A DNA stretch of 10,795 nucleotides, taken from the NCBI GenBank assembly GCA_007134805.1, contig SLKB01000213.1:1-10795 (forward strand), given 5' to 3'. The notes beneath the pieces were generated by a model that was given only the letters and a program-made list of their open reading frames with translations, did no database searches and was not told the DNA's origin. This document shows, piece by piece, positions 1-7,085 of the stretch. The translations under genes were made by a program, and so were the position numbers. The stretch's first letter is position 1. Each line of letters begins with the position of its first letter. The DNA comes from Paracoccaceae bacterium (lineage in GTDB: Bacteria > Pseudomonadota > Alphaproteobacteria > Rhodobacterales > Rhodobacteraceae).

Positions 1-656
1 TGACCATCGGCCACGGGGTCTGGATGACCGACGAGGATCTCGGGCTGCTTGCCGAGCGCGGCGGATGCCTATGTCACAACTGCTCGTCGAACATGCGGCT
101 GAAAAGCGGCACCGCGGATCTCAACGCCTTTCTCGCGACAGGAGTTCCGGTCGCGCTCGGGATCGATGAAGCCGGGCTCAATGACGATCGCGACATGCTC
201 CAGGAGATGCGTCTCGCGATGAGCCTGCACCGCCCCCCCGGCCATGACAGCCCCTGCCCCGAGGCGGCAGGGATCCTACGGATGGCGACCGAATACGGGG
301 CGGCGACCACGCCTTTCGGCGATCGGATAGGGCAGTTGCGAATCGGCGCGGCGGCGGATCTCGTGATCCTCGACTGGAATGCAGTGACATGGCCGTGGCA
401 GGAGGCGGACATGCCCCTCGTCGAGGTTCTCGTGCGCCGCGCAAAGGCAGGGGCCGTCGAGACTGTCATGGTGGCGGGCGAGGCGATCTACCATGAGGGG
501 GTATTCGCGCATATCTCACGAGAGCAGGTGCTGCACGACATCGCCGAGCATCTGCAACGGCCACGGACCGACGCCGAAGAGATGCGGCGCAGGCTCGCCC
601 GGGAACTGATCGCGCCTGTCCGGGAGTTCTACACGGGCTGGACCATCGATGAGTGA
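1..656 (+). CDS. Amidohydrolase-superfamily deaminase/hydrolase, C-terminal part (5' end outside window)
   Basis: The reading frame enters the window open (codons start at base 3) and ends at TGA 654-656, leaving about 217 residues of a typical 440-480 residue enzyme. The sequence shows the C-terminal half of the TIM-barrel amidohydrolase fold of the cytosine deaminase/SAH deaminase/TrzN-AtzA type. A GHGVW motif carries a likely metal or catalytic His (codon 12-14). It is followed by HNCSSNMRLKSG, then GIDEAGLNDDRDMLQEMR, whose Asp (codon 165-167) matches the family's metal-binding/catalytic Asp. Near the end, IGAAADLVILDW and VETVMVAGEAIY form the small beta-sandwich seen after the barrel. 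Family knowledge: these enzymes hydrolyse C-N (sometimes C-Cl) bonds of heterocycles or amidines in the cytoplasm. The substrate cannot be named from this fragment. It lies on the same strand as, and 302 bases before, the gntR gene, so a link to that regulon is plausible. The HxH motif expected in the N-terminal half is outside the window. Confidence 0.88.
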   Translation, partial: TIGHGVWMTDEDLGLLAERGGCLCHNCSSNMRLKSGTADLNAFLATGVPVALGIDEAGLNDDRDMLQEMRLAMSLHRPPGHDSPCPEAAGILRMATEYGAATTPFGDRIGQLRIGAAADLVILDWNAVTWPWQEADMPLVEVLVRRAKAGAVETVMVAGEAIYHEGVFAHISREQVLHDIAEHLQRPRTDAEEMRRRLARELIAPVREFYTGWTIDE

Positions 657-657
657 C

Positions 658-674
658 GGGCGCGCGGCCCTTTT
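658..674 (+). terminator. Weak candidate Rho-independent terminator after the amidohydrolase gene
   Basis: Just past the stop codon, GGGC (658-661) can pair with GCCC (667-670) around a GCGCG loop, followed directly by TTTT (671-674). The stem has only 4 bp and the T run only 4 bases, so this is a weak candidate. Its position right after the gene end is the main support. Confidence 0.3.
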
Positions 675-944
675 GCAGAGCGTTTCACGACTGAGTTGAG
701 CCGGGCGATGGCGGCCTGTCCGGCATCCGCGATGATCCGCGCGCGCAAGGCCTGGCCCTGCACCCGAAGCGCAACCCCTCTCGGCGGCGCCGGGCGCGCC
801 GGCCGCGCCCACTGGCACGGATGCGCCACGCGGCGGACGCTTGTGCATGTTCGAACTGGCAAGGCCCGGATTTCATGCCCATCATGGGGATCGAACGCGG
901 GCGGCAACGCTGATTCGCACTGCAGCGCGAGGGTGCGCGGAAAT

Positions 945-951
945 AGAGAGG
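945..951 (+). promoter_or_regulatory. Ribosome binding site deciding the TTG start of gntR
   Basis: GAGAGGA lies 7 bases before TTG 959-961. The first in-frame ATG (1001) has no such site in front of it, and starting there would remove residues just before the DNA-binding helices, so the TTG is preferred. Confidence 0.6.
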
Positions 952-958
952 ATCCATC

Positions 959-1651
959 TTGGCCGAGAAATCACGCAACATCCTTGGTCATTCGATCGCG
1001 ATGAAAATGGAAGCGGCGATCATCGCAGGCGAGCTCGAGGCGGGCACCCGGCTTGACGAGCAGTCGCTGGCCGAACGCTATCATGTGTCGCGTACACCTG
1101 TACGCGAAGCCTTGCAGATCCTTGTGTCACGCTCGCTTGTCACGCGCATGCCCTTTCGCGGCACGGTCGTCAGCGAGATCACGCGCGAGCGGATCAGCGA
1201 ATTGTTCGAGGCGATGGGCGAGGTTGAAGCGCTCTGCGGGCGCTTCGCCGCCGAGCGCATGGACATCGAGGAACGCGCGCGTCTCGAAGCGCTGCATGAG
1301 GCGATGGGAAGGATCACGGCGCAAGGCGAGATTGCCGCCTATGAGCAGGCCAATACCGAGTTTCACCAGCTCATCTATCTGGGCACCCGCAACAGCGAGT
1401 TCCAGACGGTGGCCGATGCCATGCGGCTCAAGCTTGCGCCCTTCCGCCGCCGGCAACTGGCCGACGAGACCCGCATCGCCCGGTCTCACAAGGAACATGC
1501 GCAGATCGTCGAGGCGATCATGCAGCGCAACGGGGCGGCTGCGGAAAAAGCGCTCCGCCGCCATCTGATCAGTGCCGCAAGCGCGATGCTGCTGCATTGG
1601 CCGGAAGACCGCACGACGACGCTCAGGCGAAGGCCGACCACAGCATCCTGA
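959..1651 (+). CDS. GntR-family transcriptional regulator, FCD (FadR/VanR-like) subfamily
   Basis: This is a 230-residue protein, the usual length for FCD regulators. Residues about 12-72 form the winged helix-turn-helix: GELEAGTRLDE, then LAERYHVSRTPVREAL (recognition helix), then a wing with FRGTVV. Residues about 78-215 are the all-helical FCD effector domain, with EFH (His136), EH (His180) and RRHL (His202) as likely metal or ligand contacts. The position that is often Asp in a D-x-x-F-H motif is Asn132 here. FCD regulators are usually local repressors of small-organic-acid or sugar-acid catabolism, released by the substrate. The likely targets are the convergent TRAP-GGT-TauE operon, whose promoter holds a TTGTATACAA palindrome at 7119-7128, and possibly the upstream amidohydrolase. 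The start is a TTG supported by a good ribosome binding site. The last 29 bases overlap the 3' end of tauE on the other strand. The effector is not known. Confidence 0.92.
   Translation: MAEKSRNILGHSIAMKMEAAIIAGELEAGTRLDEQSLAERYHVSRTPVREALQILVSRSLVTRMPFRGTVVSEITRERISELFEAMGEVEALCGRFAAERMDIEERARLEALHEAMGRITAQGEIAAYEQANTEFHQLIYLGTRNSEFQTVADAMRLKLAPFRRRQLADETRIARSHKEHAQIVEAIMQRNGAAAEKALRRHLISAASAMLLHWPEDRTTTLRRRPTTAS
1088..1107. repeat. Perfect 9-bp inverted repeat inside the gntR helix-turn-helix codons
   Basis: TCGCGTACA (1088-1096) and TGTACGCGA (1099-1107) are perfect inverted arms around CC. They encode the conserved SRTPVRE stretch, so codon choice for Arg-Thr-Pro-Val-Arg may create the symmetry by itself. 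As RNA it could fold into an 8-bp stem with an ACCT tetraloop. No T run follows on either strand, so it is not a standard terminator. Confidence 0.5.
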
Positions 1652-2447
1652 GCGAGGTGATGAACAGGAAGGCGGCGAAGGCGCGCTTGATCCAGACAGG
1701 CTCGAGCGCATGGGCAATGCGCGCGCCCAGCGGCGCGCACAGGACCGACAGCGGCAGGATCAGCGCGACTGCAGCAAGGTTGACATAGCCCAGCGACGCT
1801 GGCGGGCGCCCTTCGACCCCGAGGCCCGCGACAATCATCGCAAGCGCGGCCGGCACGCCGATCACAAGCCCCAGCGCCGCCGCCGTGCCCACGGCGCGAT
1901 GGACCGGCACCGAGAACGCGGTCATCAATGGCACCCCCAATGTCCCCGACCCGATGCCCATCATTGCCGAGATCAGTCCGACACCCCCTGCCATTGCGGG
2001 CTGGGCGCCGGGCGTGGCCGGCAGGGCGGGGGCGAGGATGCGGGTTTGCGGCCGGGCGAGGTTCCAGGCCACCAGAAGCGCGATCGTCCCGAACACGGCC
2101 AGCAGGACCCGGCCGGACACAAAGCCCGCAAGCGCGCCCCCCGCAAGCGCACCGAGCGCCATGAACGGAGCCCAGAGCCGGAAGATCCCCAGATCGACCG
2201 CGCCGCGCCGATGATGCGCCCGCGCCGAGGAAACGGCCGTGACGGCCACTGTGACAAGCGATGTGGCAACGGCCACCTGCATGGCCAGACCAGGCGGGAT
2301 GCCCAGCCATCCGAAGACCCAGAAGAGGACTGGCACGATGACAATGCCGCCGCCGACCCCGAGGAGCCCTGCGAGGACGCCCGCAACCGCGCCGGTTGCC
2401 ATGATCCCGACGACCAGCTGCGCGATTTCGAGGGCAGTAAGTTCCAT
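1623..2447 (-). CDS. TauE/SafE-family (DUF81) anion exporter
   Basis: This is a 274-residue, strongly hydrophobic inner-membrane protein with about 8 predicted membrane helices in two related halves. The first half has the glycine-rich motif LLGVGGGIVIVP (residues about 28-39) and the second has MGIGSGTLGVP (163-173). This internal duplication is the hallmark of TauE/SafE proteins. The family exports sulfite, sulfoacetate or other small organic anions, and some members act in import. The sequence does not fix the substrate. The gene is last in the TRAP-GGT operon. Its ATG (2447) is 3 bases after the upstream stop and has no clear ribosome binding site, so translation is probably coupled. Removal of an anionic end product of the operon's catabolism is an inference. 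The 3' end overlaps the convergent gntR gene by 29 bases, and no terminator is visible between them. Confidence 0.9.
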   Translation of the reverse strand: MELTALEIAQLVVGIMATGAVAGVLAGLLGVGGGIVIVPVLFWVFGWLGIPPGLAMQVAVATSLVTVAVTAVSSARAHHRRGAVDLGIFRLWAPFMALGALAGGALAGFVSGRVLLAVFGTIALLVAWNLARPQTRILAPALPATPGAQPAMAGGVGLISAMMGIGSGTLGVPLMTAFSVPVHRAVGTAAALGLVIGVPAALAMIVAGLGVEGRPPASLGYVNLAAVALILPLSVLCAPLGARIAHALEPVWIKRAFAAFLFITSLRMLWSAFA

Positions 2448-2450
2448 GAC

Positions 2451-4037
2451 TCAGAACCCGAGCGCTGCACCATCGGCGCGCGGATCCGAGGCAACCTCGA
2501 TCAGCCCGTCGGGTGCGCGCGCCACCCCGCCGGCATGACCTGCCAGATCGCTGAAGGGTGCAATCATCTCGACCTCATGCCCGGCGGCGGTAAGCGCTGC
2601 GACCAGATCGGGCGGGAAGCGGTCTTCGAGTTTCAGGCTGGTGGTCGAATCTCCCCAAGTCTTTCCCAGAAGCCAGCGCGGCGCGGTGATCGCCTGCTGC
2701 AGATCCTCGCCGAACATCGCGTAGCGGGTGAACACGGCGGCCTGGGTCTGAGGCTGGCCCTCGCCGCCCATCGTGCCATAGGCAAGCACGCGCCCGTCCT
2801 TAAGCTGCGCGAGCGCGGGGTTGAGCGTGTGAAAGGGGCGCGCATGGGGGCGCAACTGGTTGGGCCCGGGGGCGAGGCTGAAGCCCGCGCCACGGTTCTG
2901 GAAGAAGACCCCTGTTTCGGGGCAGACGAGCCCAGAGCCGAATTCCCAGAAAACCGATTGTATGAAGCTCACGACGCAGCCCTCGGCATCGGCCGCGCCC
3001 ATCCAGATCGTATCGCCGGGCTTTGCGATTACAGGCCAGGGGCGGGCACGCGCAGGGTCGATTTGGCTGGACAGGGCATCGAGCGCTGGGGGCGCGAGCC
3101 AGTCCTGCGCAGCACTCGTCATGTGGTCCGGGTCGCCCAGTTCGGAATTGCGCTGGATGAAGGCGAGTTTCGTGGCCTCGATCAGCCCGTGCAGATGCGC
3201 GAAGCCCTCGGGCTCGGTCACGCCCAGCCTGTCGAAAAGGCCAAGGATCATGAGCGAGGCCACACCCTGCGTGGGCGGGATCATGTTCCAGAGCTGCCCC
3301 GCGCCCAGATGCGTGGTCAGGGGCGCGGTCACCTCGGCCGCAAACCCGGTGAAATCCGAAGCTCTCAGCGGGCTGCCCGCAGCTTCCAGAAAGGCCGCAT
3401 GCGTGTGCCCCACATCGCCGCGGTAATAGTCGTCGAGCCCCGCATGCGCGAGGTGTTCGAGCGTGCGCCCCAGCGCCGATTGCACAAGCCTGTGCCCGGG
3501 CCGGGGCGGCGCGCCACCTGGCAGGAACGCCTCGGCGAACCCGGGTACATCGCGCAGGCCGTCGATCTTCTCGCGCGTGGTGCGTGCCTGGTTTTCGGTG
3601 ACGGCCACGCCGTCTTGCGCCAGCGCGATCGCGAAGGCCAGCAGATCGGCCAAGGGCAGGCGATTGCCGCGCGGGCAGAGCTTGAGTGCCTCTGCCCAGC
3701 CTGCGATCGTGCCCGGCACAGTGAGGGCTGCAAGCGGCCCCCGCGCCGGCAGCGCCGCGTGCACGCCATGCTCGGCGTACCATTCGAGCGTGGCCAGCCC
3801 CGCCGCGCGCCCGCAGCCCGACACGGCTACCGGCGCCGCGCCGGGGCGGTGGATGATCCAGAACCCGTCGCCCCCGATCCCGTTCATGTGCGGATAGGCG
3901 ACTGCGATCGTCGCCGCCGCGGCGACCATCGCCTCGACCGCGCTGCCGCCCGCGTTCAGGATGTCGCGCCCCGCAAGTGCCGCTGCACGATGCGGGGCCG
4001 AGAAGCCCCCGTTGAAGCCGTATGCGGAACTCAGCAT
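2451..4037 (-). CDS. Gamma-glutamyltransferase-fold Ntn hydrolase, HpxW/YwrD-like branch
   Basis: This is a 528-residue self-processing Ntn hydrolase. I chose the ATG at 4037, one base after the dctM stop. An in-frame ATG at 4073 would lie inside dctM, and the family's conserved N-terminus (SAPHRAAALAGRDILNAGGSAVEA) fits the shorter form. No signal peptide is seen, so it should be cytoplasmic, unlike classical periplasmic GGTs. Visible family features include YPHMNGIGGDGF; the likely autocleavage/nucleophile Thr343 in GDTIWMG (codon 3009-3011), followed by FGSG; and the GTMGGEGQPQTQ oxyanion segment. Against this, the classical substrate-holding residues are absent: NRGAGF stands where NNEMDDF is usual, RPFHTLNP stands where RPLSSMSP is usual, and the N-terminal Arg-Glu motif is SGCGRA. 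Such a pocket resembles oxamate amidohydrolase (HpxW) and YwrD-like members, so hydrolysis of an amide other than a gamma-glutamyl compound is likely. It is the fourth gene of the TRAP operon. The fold is certain, the substrate is not. Confidence 0.9.
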   Translation of the reverse strand: MLSSAYGFNGGFSAPHRAAALAGRDILNAGGSAVEAMVAAAATIAVAYPHMNGIGGDGFWIIHRPGAAPVAVSGCGRAAGLATLEWYAEHGVHAALPARGPLAALTVPGTIAGWAEALKLCPRGNRLPLADLLAFAIALAQDGVAVTENQARTTREKIDGLRDVPGFAEAFLPGGAPPRPGHRLVQSALGRTLEHLAHAGLDDYYRGDVGHTHAAFLEAAGSPLRASDFTGFAAEVTAPLTTHLGAGQLWNMIPPTQGVASLMILGLFDRLGVTEPEGFAHLHGLIEATKLAFIQRNSELGDPDHMTSAAQDWLAPPALDALSSQIDPARARPWPVIAKPGDTIWMGAADAEGCVVSFIQSVFWEFGSGLVCPETGVFFQNRGAGFSLAPGPNQLRPHARPFHTLNPALAQLKDGRVLAYGTMGGEGQPQTQAAVFTRYAMFGEDLQQAITAPRWLLGKTWGDSTTSLKLEDRFPPDLVAALTAAGHEVEMIAPFSDLAGHAGGVARAPDGLIEVASDPRADGAALGF

Positions 4038-4038
4038 G

Positions 4039-5364
4039 TCACCATCCAATCGCTGCAGGCAGCCAGGTTGCAAGCCCCGGCATCAGGAAGACCATCGCCA
4101 ATGCCACGAATTGCAATGCGATGAAAGGGAGCGCGCCGCGGTAGATATCCATCGTGCTGACACCGGGCGGCGCCACTCCCTTGAGGAAGAAGAGCGACCA
4201 TCCGAAAGGCGGCGTCAGGAAACTTGTCTGCAGATTGAGGCAGATCAGGATGCCCAGCCAAACCGGATCGACCCCGGCCTGCATGAAGAAGGGCAGGAAG
4301 AGCGGCAGGGCGATATAGGTGATCTCGATCCATTCGAGGAAGAAGCCCAGCACGAAGATGATCAGCATCAGGAACAGAAGTGCCCCCGTGATCCCGCCCG
4401 GCACCCATTCGAACATGCCGCGCACCAGCCCCTCGCCACCGAGGCCCCGGAAGGCGAGCCCGAAGACCTGCGCGCAGATCAGGATGAAAAAGACCATCGC
4501 CGAGATCAGGAGCGTCGAGCGCGCCACCTCGAAGAGCAGCCGCAAGGTCAGCCGCCCCGACAACGCCACGAACAGAAGCGCGCCCACAGCCCCCATCGAG
4601 GCGGCTTCGGTCGGGGCCGCGATTCCGCCGATGATGCTGCCCAGCACGGCGATCACCAGCCCCACGGGCGGGCCCACATTGACCACAACCTTGCGCACCA
4701 GCGCCCAGCGCGACAGCGCCCGGCGCTCGTCCACCGGAATGGGCGGCATGGAGCCGGGCACCCACCACGCATAGGCGAGGATCGCAACCATGTAGACTGC
4801 AGCCAGGGTCAGCCCCGGCACCATGGCGGCGGCGAACATCGTGCCGACAGATTCCTGCAGGATATCGGCCAGCAGGATCAGCACCAGCGAGGGCGGAATG
4901 ATCTGCCCCAGGGTCCCCGAGGCGCAGATCATGCCTGTCGAGATCGTCTTGGGATAGCCGCGCCGTAAGAGTGTGGGCAAGGTCAGCAGGCCCAGCGTCA
5001 CGATTGTAGCCCCCACAATCCCCGTCGCTGCGCCCAGGAGCACGCCTACGAAGATTATCGCAACCCCCATTCCGCCGGAAATATTGCCAAAGAGATGCCC
5101 CACCACATCGATGAGTTCCTCGGCGAGGCGCGATTTCTCCAGCATCACCCCCATGAAGACGAACAGCGGGATCGCCAGAAGCGTATAGTTCGTCACGACG
5201 CCATAGATCCGCGAGGGCAGCAGATTGAAAAGCGTCGGCCCGAAGCCGATATAGCCGAAGAAGAAGGCCGAGGCGGCAAGCGCCAGCCCGACCGGAATTC
5301 CGATGATGAGCAGCACGAAAAAGGCGGCGATCATCGCGATCGCCAGCAGTTCGTTGGGAGTCAT
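4039..5364 (-). CDS. TRAP transporter large permease subunit (DctM type)
   Basis: This is a 441-residue, very hydrophobic protein with about 12 membrane helices, the normal size for a TRAP M subunit, and it forms the ion-coupled transport channel in the inner membrane. Family signatures are visible: an N-terminal IGIPVGLALAASAF helix, IPLFVFMGVMLEKS, the GTLGQIIPPSLVLILLAD segment in the middle, and near the C-terminus NLQTSFLTPPFGWSLFFLKG. The last is typical of M subunits paired with TakP/DctP-type binding proteins for organic and keto acids. The ATG at 5364 is 3 bases after the dctQ stop, with only a weak AGG as ribosome binding site, so it is probably translationally coupled. The stop lies one base before the ATG of the GGT-fold gene. 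No frameshift or missing segment is seen. Confidence 0.95.
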   Translation of the reverse strand: MTPNELLAIAMIAAFFVLLIIGIPVGLALAASAFFFGYIGFGPTLFNLLPSRIYGVVTNYTLLAIPLFVFMGVMLEKSRLAEELIDVVGHLFGNISGGMGVAIIFVGVLLGAATGIVGATIVTLGLLTLPTLLRRGYPKTISTGMICASGTLGQIIPPSLVLILLADILQESVGTMFAAAMVPGLTLAAVYMVAILAYAWWVPGSMPPIPVDERRALSRWALVRKVVVNVGPPVGLVIAVLGSIIGGIAAPTEAASMGAVGALLFVALSGRLTLRLLFEVARSTLLISAMVFFILICAQVFGLAFRGLGGEGLVRGMFEWVPGGITGALLFLMLIIFVLGFFLEWIEITYIALPLFLPFFMQAGVDPVWLGILICLNLQTSFLTPPFGWSLFFLKGVAPPGVSTMDIYRGALPFIALQFVALAMVFLMPGLATWLPAAIGW

Positions 5365-5367
5365 GAC

Positions 5368-5904
5368 TTATACCTGGCTTTGCGGGGCCGATGTGGCGCT
5401 GCGCGGGGGAATGTTGAAAGCGTGGCGAAGCGCATGAGCCAGCCCCTGAAGCGCCAGCAGCGCGAATCCCAGCGGGATGAGCGATTTCAGCAGAAACCGA
5501 TACGGCAGACCGCCCGGGTTCGGCGAGCCTTCGCCCCGGACATAGGAAATCTCGACCCAGGGCAGCGACAGTCTGACAACAATGACACCCAGCACGATCA
5601 TCAGAAGCCCGACCAGGACCTCTGCGGCGCGCTGCACGATCACCGGGAAGCGCTCATAGAGCACATCGACCCGCACCTGCTCGCCTGAATAGAGTGCATA
5701 GGACATCCCGAAGATCGCGATGGGCGAGATCAGGTGCCATTGCAGTTCCTGCGCCCAGACTGCGCCAGTGCGAAACAGGTAGCGGGCGAACACGTCGCCC
5801 GCTACCAGCAACACCAGCACCACGCAGACCCAGGCTGCCAGAATGCCGAAGGCGCGGACAACATGTTCCAGCATCTCGACAACGCGGGTGATTGCGGAGT
5901 GCAT
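5368..5904 (-). CDS. TRAP transporter small permease subunit (DctQ type)
   Basis: This is a 178-residue protein with four predicted membrane helices, at residues about 15-35, 50-70, 88-110 and 132-152. It matches the Q subunit that pairs with DctM in the inner membrane. Conserved features are GDVFARYLF after the first helix, the amphipathic WAQELQWHL, and the short loop VRVDVLYERF. I chose the ATG at 5904, which follows the dctP stop by 5 bases and has GGAG 11 bases upstream. An in-frame ATG at 5937 would lie inside dctP and add a non-family extension of 11 residues. Q subunits are needed for uptake but do not set specificity, so nothing further about the substrate can be read here. Confidence 0.93.
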   Translation of the reverse strand: MHSAITRVVEMLEHVVRAFGILAAWVCVVLVLLVAGDVFARYLFRTGAVWAQELQWHLISPIAIFGMSYALYSGEQVRVDVLYERFPVIVQRAAEVLVGLLMIVLGVIVVRLSLPWVEISYVRGEGSPNPGGLPYRFLLKSLIPLGFALLALQGLAHALRHAFNIPPRSATSAPQSQV

Positions 5905-5909
5905 CTGGT

Positions 5910-6998
5910 TCACATCTCCAGGATGTCTTTGAACCACGACACTTCGCTGATCCGCGCCCAGCCGTCATGGTCGGCCTTGAACGCGAAATAGCTGTCGTGG
6001 ACCTTGCGCACGATCTCGGAGGCGTTGGCCTCGGTCTCCAGCGTCTCCATGGTCGCCTCGCGCAGCGCCGCGATCACGTCGGCCGGCAGCGGCGCGGCCG
6101 TGACCCCGTGGTTCTCGATCAGGTCGGTCAGCGCGGCGCCGTTCACCGATTCCGACCAGGTCAGGCTTTCCAGGCACGCCGCCTGGGCGGCCTGGCGCAC
6201 GATCATCTGCAGATCCTCCGGCAGCGACTCCCACGCCGCGCGCGAAATCAGCAACTCGCCCGTCGTCGCCGGCTCGTGCCAGCCCGAGGTGTGGTAGAAC
6301 TTGGCCGCCTGATGCAGCCCCAGCGCGCGGTCCTGATAGGGGCCCACGAATTCCGCCGCGTCGATCACGCCGCGCTCCAGCGCGGGAAAGATCTCGCCGC
6401 CCGGCAGCAGGCGCGTGTCCACCCCCAGCGCGGCATAGACCCGCCCCGCCAGCCCCGGAATGCGCATCCGCAGCCCGTTGAGCTGGCCGATGTCCTCGAC
6501 CGGCTCGCGGAACCAGCCGGTCATCTGCACGCCCGTGGAATTCATCGGGAACGCCACCAGCCCGAACGGCTCATAGACCTCGTGCCACAGCTCCAAGCCG
6601 CCGCCGTGGAACAGCCACGCCATGTGGCCCATGTAGGACAGCCCGAACGGCACGGTGGTGAAATACTGCGCGGCAAATGTGTTGCCCGACCAGAAATAGC
6701 TGTTCGAGGCGTTCATCTCGACAGTACCCGACTGCACGGCGTCGAACCCCTCGAAGGCGGGGATCAACTCGCCCGCGGCGTAATGCGTGATGTTCAAGCG
6801 CCCCGAAGACATGATCCGGATCTTCTCGATGATATCGGTCGGGCTGCCGGGGCCCACCGTGTAGAAGGGTGCGGTCGGTCCATAACTGTTGGTCATGCGC
6901 CAGTTGAACGTGTCTTGCGCGCGCACCACGGACGGAGCAGCGACGCCAGCGCCAAAGGCGGTCACGGCAGAGGCAGACAGAAACTTTCGACGGTCCAA
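5910..6998 (-). CDS. TRAP transporter substrate-binding protein, TakP-like, Tat-exported
   Basis: This is a 362-residue periplasmic binding protein that delivers substrate to the QM permease. The N-terminus carries a twin-arginine signal (DRRKFL, residues 2-7), a hydrophobic stretch and a probable cleavage site after VVRA (residue 27). The mature part has the TRAP binding-protein pattern AAGELIPAFEGFDAVQSGTV, PFGLS, HGGGLELW, GVQMTGWFR (Gln158), GLRMRIPG (Arg179, the family's carboxylate-binding Arg), GGEIFPALERGVIDAAEFVGPYQD and SGWHEP. From memory this order closely follows TakP of Rhodobacter sphaeroides, which binds 2-oxoacids such as pyruvate together with a cation. The residue after Glu216, which I recall as Trp in TakP, is Phe217 here. 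The start is TTG at 6998 with AAGGAA about 7 bases upstream; the nearby ATG at 7014 is out of frame. It is the first gene of the operon and lies below a likely GntR operator. The exact ligand is unknown. Confidence 0.93.
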   Translation of the reverse strand: MDRRKFLSASAVTAFGAGVAAPSVVRAQDTFNWRMTNSYGPTAPFYTVGPGSPTDIIEKIRIMSSGRLNITHYAAGELIPAFEGFDAVQSGTVEMNASNSYFWSGNTFAAQYFTTVPFGLSYMGHMAWLFHGGGLELWHEVYEPFGLVAFPMNSTGVQMTGWFREPVEDIGQLNGLRMRIPGLAGRVYAALGVDTRLLPGGEIFPALERGVIDAAEFVGPYQDRALGLHQAAKFYHTSGWHEPATTGELLISRAAWESLPEDLQMIVRQAAQAACLESLTWSESVNGAALTDLIENHGVTAAPLPADVIAALREATMETLETEANASEIVRKVHDSYFAFKADHDGWARISEVSWFKDILEM

Positions 6999-7005
6999 GA
7001 CGAGT

Positions 7006-7013
7006 TCCTTTCA
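7006..7013 (-). promoter_or_regulatory. Ribosome binding site deciding the TTG start of the TRAP binding-protein gene
   Basis: On the minus strand AAAGGAA lies 7-8 bases before TTG 6998-6996. No in-frame ATG precedes a sensible Tat signal peptide, so this site fixes the start. Confidence 0.7.
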
Positions 7014-7085
7014 TGTGAAAGTGATGATGTGCTGCGAGGAAGTGGATGTGCCCGAAATATCGGCGCGGGGCCTGCCTGTCGTCAG

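Larger units (their letters stand above)
657..958. other. Gene-poor interval of 302 bases between the amidohydrolase and gntR genes
   Basis: I see no convincing gene here on either strand. The open frames that cross it have low-complexity Arg/Ala/Pro composition and no recognisable motif. It holds the weak terminator listed at its start and a GC-only hairpin (GGGCGCG 792-798 with CGCGCCC 804-810, 5-base loop) that has no T run. There is no AT-rich block that looks like a standard promoter, so the gntR promoter must be non-obvious or further upstream. It could be degraded coding sequence or hold a small RNA, but nothing in it proves either. Confidence 0.5.

Noticed and set aside
792..810. GC-only hairpin as a terminator for the amidohydrolase gene
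   Set aside because: No T run follows on either strand. Strings of this kind arise easily in GC-rich sequence.
696..1004. Short open frames over 657-1004 as possible small genes
   Set aside because: No ribosome binding site or recognisable motif, biased composition, and overlap with the well-supported gntR start.
1486..2310. Another 274-codon minus-strand frame overlapping tauE
   Set aside because: It is the tauE region in another frame, with Arg/Gly/Ala-rich composition and no membrane segments.
1572..4124. An 850-codon open frame on the + strand, antisense to tauE and the GGT-fold gene
   Set aside because: Composition is Arg/Gly/Pro/Asp-rich without any motif. It is the mirror of high-GC third positions in the real minus-strand genes, and it also crosses into gntR.
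3961..4968. A 335-codon + strand open frame antisense to dctM
   Set aside because: It is rich in His, Gln, Arg and Asp as expected from antisense reading of a membrane protein gene, with no recognisable domain.
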